From Microthyrium microscopicum (lineage: Eukaryota; Ascomycota; Dothideomycetes; Microthyriales; Microthyriaceae), in assembly GCA_010405405.1 (NCBI GenBank), contig MU004234.1, positions 1,941,563 through 2,005,562 of the forward strand: a DNA stretch of 64,000 nt, in the 5' to 3' direction. The first letter of the stretch is position 1. Every line of letters starts with the position of its first letter. The notes under the pieces are model-generated. The model searched no databases and was not told the DNA's origin. It saw only the letters and a list, made by a program, of their open reading frames with translations. Position numbers and translations under genes: made by a program. This document shows positions 57,806 to 64,000 of this stretch, one piece after another.

Positions 57806-60800
57806 TCATGCAACGCCAAATCCAATACTATGCTCCAGCGCCATCGCAAGCTTCGCTTCCAACTTCTCCTTACTCGAGTACTCGGGCAGCGAAAGTTTTG
57901 AAAAACACGTAGAGCTTGTTGGTAGCATCTCCGAGTCGTCTCCCATCTTGATGATGGAAATAATCGTCAGCCCACTGACCGGCATGCGCTCATTGCCCGT
58001 AATAAAGCCCAGTAGTGCCTTCCTCCGTTCCACTCCGTAGCCCCTTACACTCTGCCAGAACCATTGGATGACTTTGTGCTCGCGATGGTATGGGTGATCG
58101 TACTTGGCAAACGCCCGTACCTTATCCATCTGATCCTCGGTGATCTCGCCAGCACCTTCTGCTACGCGCTGTAGCTGGCTTGGCGATATCACCGACAGGG
58201 TGGTCTTGTCCAGGATGGTGTGGAATCCAACAGCGAAGGCACTTAGAGGTCCACGTACGGTTTGCACCACGAGGTTGCGGGTATACTGTAGGACATATTC
58301 GTCAATGTTTGACCCTGTGACAGGGCGGCTTTCCAACATGGGCTTTGAGTCAGGTGGCTCTGTGATGTGATCTGGACCTACAATGCGTTAATACAAAATT
58401 ATGATTAGAGCTGACATGCGTGAAAAGACTATTTGGGGGTTTCGGCAAAACCCGTGAAACACCCATCACATCCGATGGCATCCATTGCACTCGAACGTAG
58501 AAGAACACCTTATGGTAGCCATCGAGTGCGATGTGAAACACGCGGCTTTCGGGTTTGTTGGATATAGTCAGGAAACGTGGTTTCGCATCGGTAAATCTCA
58601 CCTCCTTCGAACGCGTCCATGTCGACGTGGTAGCGAGTGCCATTTGCCTCAAAGCTATATGTCCAGTCTAACTCCAAGTCCGCGACACTCTCATAATCAT
58701 ATTCGAGCAAGTGGCCAAGGCTTTCTGCTACTGTAGGCCTAGAAAGTGTCAGATGGGAACCATAGGTCGCATGGAAGATGTCTTACCAGCCATCAGCGAT
58801 CGCCACAAGACGCTGCTTAGGGTCAGTGTGGAGATCGAGTTCAAAATTATCGATGAGGTGACGATAGAGGAAAAGAGGAAAAGATATTGGAAGAGTGATC
58901 CCGTTGTATATGCCTAGTGCCACAAGCAGCCCCAGCAGGATGTATGTTGACAGTGGCTCGTGAGATTGTGGGTGGAACCAGAGCTTGTTGTTGCGATCAT
59001 CGGTTTTAACAAACAGACCTGTATCGGTTAGTAAGAGTCATGCATTCGTCAAGTGAGGTTGGATTTACCACTGTCAGGATTGAAAACCTTCTCGAAAACT
59101 AGAAGAAAGTATTCTTGGGAAACACCACCTTGGTCCACACCAGCTTCACCCGAATCTTGCCCCAAGCGGACTTTCAACGGTCGTAGCAACTCTCGTGGTT
59201 CGCGGCCCCACAGCTGATCGAATGTGTCTTCAATCAGGTAATCTCGACGGACGTTGAGCAATAGATACTTGGAAGCTGCTTTTTCCATTCGATCCTGGAG
59301 GTACAACCGGCGTTGCTCGTCATGCTCAGGCATTAGACGCCTGGTCAGGCCCTCCATATACCCAGCTTTTCGAAACGCAGCTGTCATACGCGCATAATTG
59401 AGGGTGCGAAAGGACTTGATTTGTCGATACCAAGGATGCAAGTCAGCAAATTGCATAACATGCAGTGTATTATGGGTCTTCCAACTGCTGGTGTCCTGAA
59501 AGTCGAGCAACCATTTAGACTCATACTCTGGCCAAAGCCGATCGAAGTGGATGAGTTTGGTAGGACTCCCAGTGAACTTTGACCACTCGTTAAGTAGCTC
59601 GAGGGCGGCTCCGCATGGCTGCCAACGATTTTGAATCAGCGAGCCATCCCAGTTCTTGTACAGAATGGTCATAAGCCAAGTCGCAAACACAGTATCCGGG
59701 CTATAGTTGAGGTCCTCTGGAAAGAGTGCTTGAAGGTATTTAAGCGTCTCCGAGAAATCGGAACTGTCTGCTCCTGAATGCTCAGCTTCCTCAAAAGCAC
59801 GCCTAGCTCCACATATCCTCACTATCTTTGTCGCCAATTCCACAGCTGGCTCTGAGTTCAGGAAATCGAGTTGGTCGATCAAGGCTGATGGTAACGCTCT
59901 AGTCATTCCGAGGCTATAGTCCTCGAATTGATGGCCTTCAGCAACGGATGCATGAAGATTCCAATCCCAGGATTCCAGAGACTCGGCGTTCGCCGGAATC
60001 AATGGTGCGATAAGAGCGACCATGGCGATGGCGAGCAACGGAATTGCTGCTCCAACGTAAACATGGGCCGGAGTATTACCATTAGCTGAAGCTGGCAGAT
60101 CCTGGAACTTCCATTCGGAAGGAGGAATAAACAATTGGTCTAGCCCGCGACTGATTTGATTGAGAAGGAAGCCATGAGAAGGCAGGCCTCGCCTAAAATA
60201 TGTTAGAAAGATTGATACAGAATATTATGGCATCTCGAGTTTCATGGAATGAAATACACGACTTGTAAAGTACCAGAAACCGGCGAAACTTTATGTGGGA
60301 ATCGAAGAACAAAACAAGGACAGATCAACTTACCAATCCAAGGCTTCCATCATATCTTCGAAAGTCCAGTGCCAATTTTTTCTAAAGAGCCGCGCTGTAA
60401 AGGGCAACCCTTCAGGCCCGAAAGCCAGCTGTAAAGAAGTCTTGATATAAGTATCTTGAGATTTGCGTTTTCCTTCGTCGAGTACCAACGTGTTATCTCG
60501 ATCCTGGGCTTTCAATCGAATTGCACTTTCTAGATCAAGTGAAAACTCATAACTAGTAGCCCCAGCCATTTGAAAGGAAGCCACTGAATCACTACGAATA
60601 GTGGGAGGCGAGGGCCTTTCATCATCATTCTTTGCTGGCTCGGTAGGCTGGACCTTATCATAATCGCTCAGGAATAGCCATTGTCCATGGATAACTTGGC
60701 GTGAAGGTGATAATCCCAAGACGTCTCTCATAACTTGAAAGGGGACACCCTGCGGCATCTTCCAAAGAAAGTTTCTCACGGATCGAGTCGCAAATAACTT

Positions 60801-61322
60801 CTGGACCAGGGACTTACGGTCCGGCTGAATCCCCGGTGCATGTTGAAAGCTATGTGCCCAATAGTCCTGCAAAGCTTTCTGGTTTGATACCACCTGTCGA
60901 CCACGAGGATCGCTAACCGATCGCATAGCGAAAGCAATCGGACGAAGCTGCATATTGATTCTCCCTGAAGCTTCCTTGAAAAGTGTTTCCATGGTATTCT
61001 GCTCGATACTCAAATGCTCGGGAAGGATGACGGGCTCATTCGCGCATAACTTGTCGTACGGTTCTTGTCCAGTAGCCAGATGGAAAGCCATAATGCGCGA
61101 GGTCAAAGGAGAAGGCCGGCGTACGGGCGGCGTGGCATTTTGCTGGCGACAGCTAAAGCAATATCTTGCTGAGCAATGGGAGCTCTTGCAACCATATCGT
61201 ATTTGTATCTCGAATCTTCTGACGAGGTATTGAAATTCGTATTGCTGGGCAAGTAGATCGTTCTGTGCCCCATCTCTGACAGCGCTTTCATGACTGCCAT
61301 TCGTGGCATTTTCTGGGGCCAT
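57806..61322 (-). CDS. HUL4: HECT-type E3 ubiquitin ligase with AZUL-like N-terminus (Hul4/UBE3A type)
   Basis: Exons 61322-60334, 60192-59069, 59018-58787, 58738-58602 and 58377-57806 encode 1017 aa. The N-terminus has an AZUL-like Cys pattern (IRYGCKSSHCSARYCFSC) as in UBE3A. The HECT domain fills the C-terminal ~400 residues: VRLGQDSGEAGVDQGGVSQEYF, LFVKTDDRNNKLWFHPQS, DLELDWTYSFE, ITEDQMD and KMGDDSEMLPTSSTCFSKLSLPEY, where Cys is the ubiquitin-accepting residue, about 30 residues from the end. The middle includes a hydrophobic patch (AAIPLLAIAMVALIAPLIPA) that may be structural rather than membrane. It takes ubiquitin from an E2 and transfers it to substrates, which are unknown here. Intron 4 is an introner-like element. 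The symbol is by architecture. Confidence 0.87.
58378..58601 (-). mobile_element. Introner-like element forming intron 4 of the HECT ligase gene
   Basis: A 224-bp phase-1 intron (GTGAGA donor, TTGTAG acceptor) in a gene whose other introns are 48-141 bp. On the coding strand it has TCGATGGCTACCAT, identical to a stretch in the hydrolase intron 2, followed by GTTCGAGTGC-ATGG, shared with the same intron. Arms 58,464-58,485 and 58,512-58,533 are imperfect inverted repeats of 22 nt. The hairpin is flanked by the 9-bp direct repeat GTGTTTCAC, which could be a target-site duplication. Confidence 0.7.
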
Positions 61323-61718
61323 GACTCCGGTATAACTGGTAGAACGAAAGATTTCGCGTTAAGGTGACGTGCATGCTTGATGCTGTGCTCAGGGCGTTAG
61401 ACGCGGAGAAGGCGTTGGAGAATCGCGCATGTTATTCGAACATGTGTTGGTCACAGCGTATGGGGTGATTGAGGATAGTCTTGCAGTGTCTGGATTGATA
61501 CGGTATGTTCCAAGGTCTTCGAGATGAATTAAGAATTGAGATGAGATATATGAAGAAAGGATTCCGGAGAGTTGGTACATGTGCGGAGAGGGAAAGGTCC
61601 GATTGGCAATGGTCAAGCTCAAGCTCGTCAGCTCACACCCCTCTCCTCTACAAACTCAACACCAGAAAACTTCTCCTTCTTCTCACCAACACAACTCTTA
61701 CACTATACCAACGCAATC
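61323..61718. other. Divergent promoter region between HECT ligase and MTA phosphorylase genes
   Basis: About 395 bp serving two divergent genes. The right end has a C/T- and A/C-rich leader just before the phosphorylase ATG. No repeat seen. Confidence 0.45.
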
Positions 61719-62761
61719 ATGGTCGCCGACACCTACGACAGTGACTATACACCACCATCTCTCTATAAATCCAACTAACCCTCCCAGAACCCGTCCACAT
61801 CGCCGTAATTGGCGGCACAGGTACACACACCCTCCCAACACCAACACCATCACAATCCACCCAACTAACTCCCCTCCCAGGAATCCACAACCTCCCCAAC
61901 TTCACCCACGTCGCCACCCTCACCCCAACAACCCCCTGGGGCACCCCCTCCTCCCCAATCTCCATCCTAACGCACCCATCCCCCACCACCGGCTTACCCA
62001 TCCCCATCGCCTTCCTAGCCCGCCACGGTCTCTCCCACCAATTCGCGCCCCACGAAGTCCCCGCGCGCGCCAACATCGCCGCCCTCAAAAGCCTCGGCGT
62101 GCGCAGCATCATCGCGTTCAGCGCAGTCGGTTCGTTACAAGAAGGCATTAAGCCGCGCGACTTTGTCGTGCCTGATCAGATCATCGATCGGACGAAGGGG
62201 ATACGGCCATTTACGTTCTTTGAGGGCGGGATTGTAGGACATGTTGGTTTCGGGGACCCGTTTGATGAGGGATTGAGTGCAGTTGTGCGGAAATGTGGAC
62301 ACGCATTGGAGGGCGAGGGTGTGGTGTTGCATGATAAAGGGTTGTTGATCTGTATGGAGGGCCCGGCGTTTAGTACGCGGGCGGAGAGTAATTTGTATAG
62401 ACAGTGGGGTGGGAGTGTGATCAATATGAGTGCGTTGCCGGAGGCCAAGTTGGCACGGGAGGCGGAGGTTGGGTATGTGATGATTTGTATGAGTACGGAT
62501 TATGATTGCTGGCATGCGACGGAGGAGGATGTTAGTGTTGCGTTGGTCATGGAGAATATGGCGGCGAATGCGGCGAATGCGCAGAGGTTTGTGGGGGCGG
62601 TGCTGGATGCGTTGAGTAGTGAGGAGCATAAGGATTTGGTACAGGCGAAACATTTGGTGGGGATGGGGACGGGTGGGATTAGTACGGCTAAGAGTGCTTG
62701 GATGCCGGAGGTTATTGAAAGGATGGAGTATTTGTTTCCAGGCCAATTCAAGGGGAAGTAG
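61719..62761 (+). CDS. MEU1: S-methyl-5'-thioadenosine phosphorylase
   Basis: Exons 61719-61740 (22 nt), 61788-61820 (33 nt) and 61881-62761 encode 311 aa. The two small first exons are needed to build VHIAVIGGTGIHNL, the phosphate-binding N-terminus. Then FLARHG and FAPHEVPARANIAALK (phosphate and ribose contacts), AVGSLQEGIKPRDFVVPDQIIDRT, CMEGPAFSTRAES with YRQWGGSVINMSA for the base, and MSTDYDCWH. The enzyme splits methylthioadenosine from polyamine synthesis into adenine and methylthioribose-1-phosphate, the first step of methionine salvage, in cytosol and nucleus. Synonymous usage flips from extremely C-rich to extremely G-rich at about 62,140. Confidence 0.93.
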
Positions 62762-62967
62762 ATGGACGCAGTAGGTGGGCCAAAAGCGGTTCAACATGAT
62801 TTATGAGCGACGAGGCATGATTGAAGCGGTTATTGTATGCACTTCAACACAGTGTGTGAATGTAGACTATTGAAGAGCGGATATGTTGACCGTGTTTTGA
62901 TCTATCAAATGTATAAAGCCACCAATTCATGCAATGCAGTCATGAGCACATCATTCGCTGAGACCGA

Positions 62968-64000
62968 TCAACGATATTCATCCATAAATTTCTTGTGGAA
63001 ATCAGCGATACGGCCAACCCATTCAGTTCCAGGCGGAAGGAAAGTAGTCCGGAAATGTAAAGTGCCTTCAGCTTGTCCGAATCCTGAGCCTGGAATGACA
63101 CAGATGCCAGTACTGTCAAGAAGCTTGATGCAGTAGAACTGGTCTGCAGACATTTTCTCTTCCTTTGCCGCCTCTTGTGCCTTCTGCGGAAGCGTGATAC
63201 TAGGGAAGAGGTACATAGCGCCCTATTGAAAGTTAGAAAATGGTTTGATTCGGAAAGAGGAAAGAGGAAAGAGTTGGGTACCTGAGGATCTTGACAACTG
63301 ACACCCTCCATCTTCTTGAAAGCATCAAAAAGAGCATTCGCTCGCTTCTTAAGACCTTCGTAAGTCCCATCATACTCTTGCTTGTACTGCTCATAGCTCT
63401 CTTCGCCCTCCTTCGGTGGGTTCGTCATCAGCTCAACCATACACTGCCCAACAACAGGCGGACAAAGCATGATGCTGATAAACTTGTAGATCTCCGCTTC
63501 AACCTTTGGGTCGAACCCTACCAGTTCAAAGTAGCCACCTCGGTGCCCACACTCACCTACCATTCCCTTGGAAACGCTGTGCAACGAAGCAAGCTCGATG
63601 TGATCATACTTACCAGACTCCTCCTTCTGTAAGTCACGCAAGCACTTCTTGAACGAGCTGAATTTCCCAATGAAGACGTTGGTTTGGTAAACTTCATCAG
63701 CCATGACCACCAGTTTTTCTTCAGCGGCGAGCTTGAGGACTGCCTTGACATCATCTTCTGAGAGACTGGCGCCGGTGGGATTGCCTGGATTAATGATTAC
63801 GATGGCTTTGACTTCTGTTCCCTCGGCGCGAGCGTCATCGAGAGACTTTTTGATAATTTCAAGGTTTGTGCCCCATGCTTTGCTTTCGTCGAGATAGTAG
63901 GGTACGCATTTGGTGTTGAGGACGGCCAATGTTGCAGTGTACAAGGGGTATTGTGGGATTGGGACTAGGATTCCGGTGGATGGCGAAGAGCTGATTACGT
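62968..64000 (-). CDS. ALT1: Alanine aminotransferase, 3' part (5' end beyond the window)
   Basis: Exons 64000-63282 (open at the right edge) and 63222-62968 encode the C-terminal ~320 residues of a class I/II PLP aminotransferase of the alanine transaminase type. Visible are VIINPGNPTGASLSE, VMADEVYQ, the PLP-lysine motif HSVSKG with GECGHRGGYFE, and the C-terminal CVIPGSGFGQAEGTLHFRTT with the Arg that binds the substrate carboxylate. It interconverts alanine and pyruvate with glutamate. The missing N-terminus leaves localisation (cytosol or mitochondrion) open. It is convergent with MTA phosphorylase at about 200 bp. Confidence 0.9.

Noticed and set aside
58970-58990. A possible frameshift in the HECT domain
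   Set aside because: On recounting, exon lengths sum to a multiple of three and the conserved LWFHPQS segment reads through in frame.
1-64000. Secondary-metabolite gene cluster, CRISPR array, or autonomous transposon
   Set aside because: No polyketide, peptide or terpene synthase, no regularly spaced repeats, and no reverse transcriptase or transposase coding sequence were seen.

Overview
This window is nuclear DNA of a filamentous ascomycete (Pezizomycotina). The genes carry short spliceosomal introns, mostly 45-60 bp, with GTRNGT-type donors, CTRAY-like branch points and YAG acceptors. Diagnostic families include a fungal Zn2Cys6 regulator, a HET-domain protein, a hybrid histidine kinase, a cutinase, a Sim4/Fta4 kinetochore subunit and a Kar5-type nuclear fusion protein. 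Three introns share a hairpin-forming repeat that resembles the introner-like elements described in Dothideomycetes. That makes Dothideomycetes a reasonable guess, but it is not proven. No RNA-seq is available, so every exon boundary was inferred from splice signals and frame continuity. For each complete multi-exon gene the exon lengths sum to a multiple of three.

Layout, left to right. 0-8.5 kb: the 5' end of an unknown gene (-), a BSD-domain Dos2-like protein (-), TSR2 (-), a very long alpha/beta hydrolase (+) with two introner-like introns, and a small membrane protein (-). 8.5-21.5 kb: a small mitochondrial-type protein (+), MET10 sulfite reductase flavoprotein (+), a secreted cutinase (+), a FacB/Cat8-type acetate regulator (+) and FTA4 (-). 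21.5-33 kb is the more accessory part: a protein kinase-HET fusion (+), an ACS-family MFS permease (-), then about 2.7 kb of AT-rich gene-free DNA holding a degenerate intron-bearing tRNA-Met. 33-50 kb: a GAF hybrid histidine kinase (+), UBC8 (+) with apparent micro-exons, peroxisomal FOX2 (-), KAR5 (-), a 233-bp MITE with perfect 62-bp terminal inverted repeats, mitochondrial ribosomal protein L6 (+), MET22/HAL2 (-) and a YGR210C-type OBG GTPase (+). 50-64 kb: a hexose transporter (+), a GH18 glycosidase (-), CDK1 (-), an AZUL-HECT ubiquitin ligase (-) with a third introner-like intron, MTA phosphorylase (+) and the 3' part of alanine aminotransferase (-).

Most genes are housekeeping and unrelated to each other, and there is no biosynthetic cluster. 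Loose themes are sulfur metabolism (MET10, MET22, MTA phosphorylase), carbon acquisition (cutinase, FacB, hexose transporter, GH18, FOX2) and ubiquitin transfer (UBC8, HECT ligase).

The most interesting signals are: (1) a shared mobile-looking intron sequence in three introns of two genes; (2) UBC8, where conserved protein sequence seems to need exons of 8, 3 and 1 nt; (3) the kinase-HET fusion; (4) a repeated C-rich to G-rich skew switch inside gene bodies on both strands; (5) the MITE.
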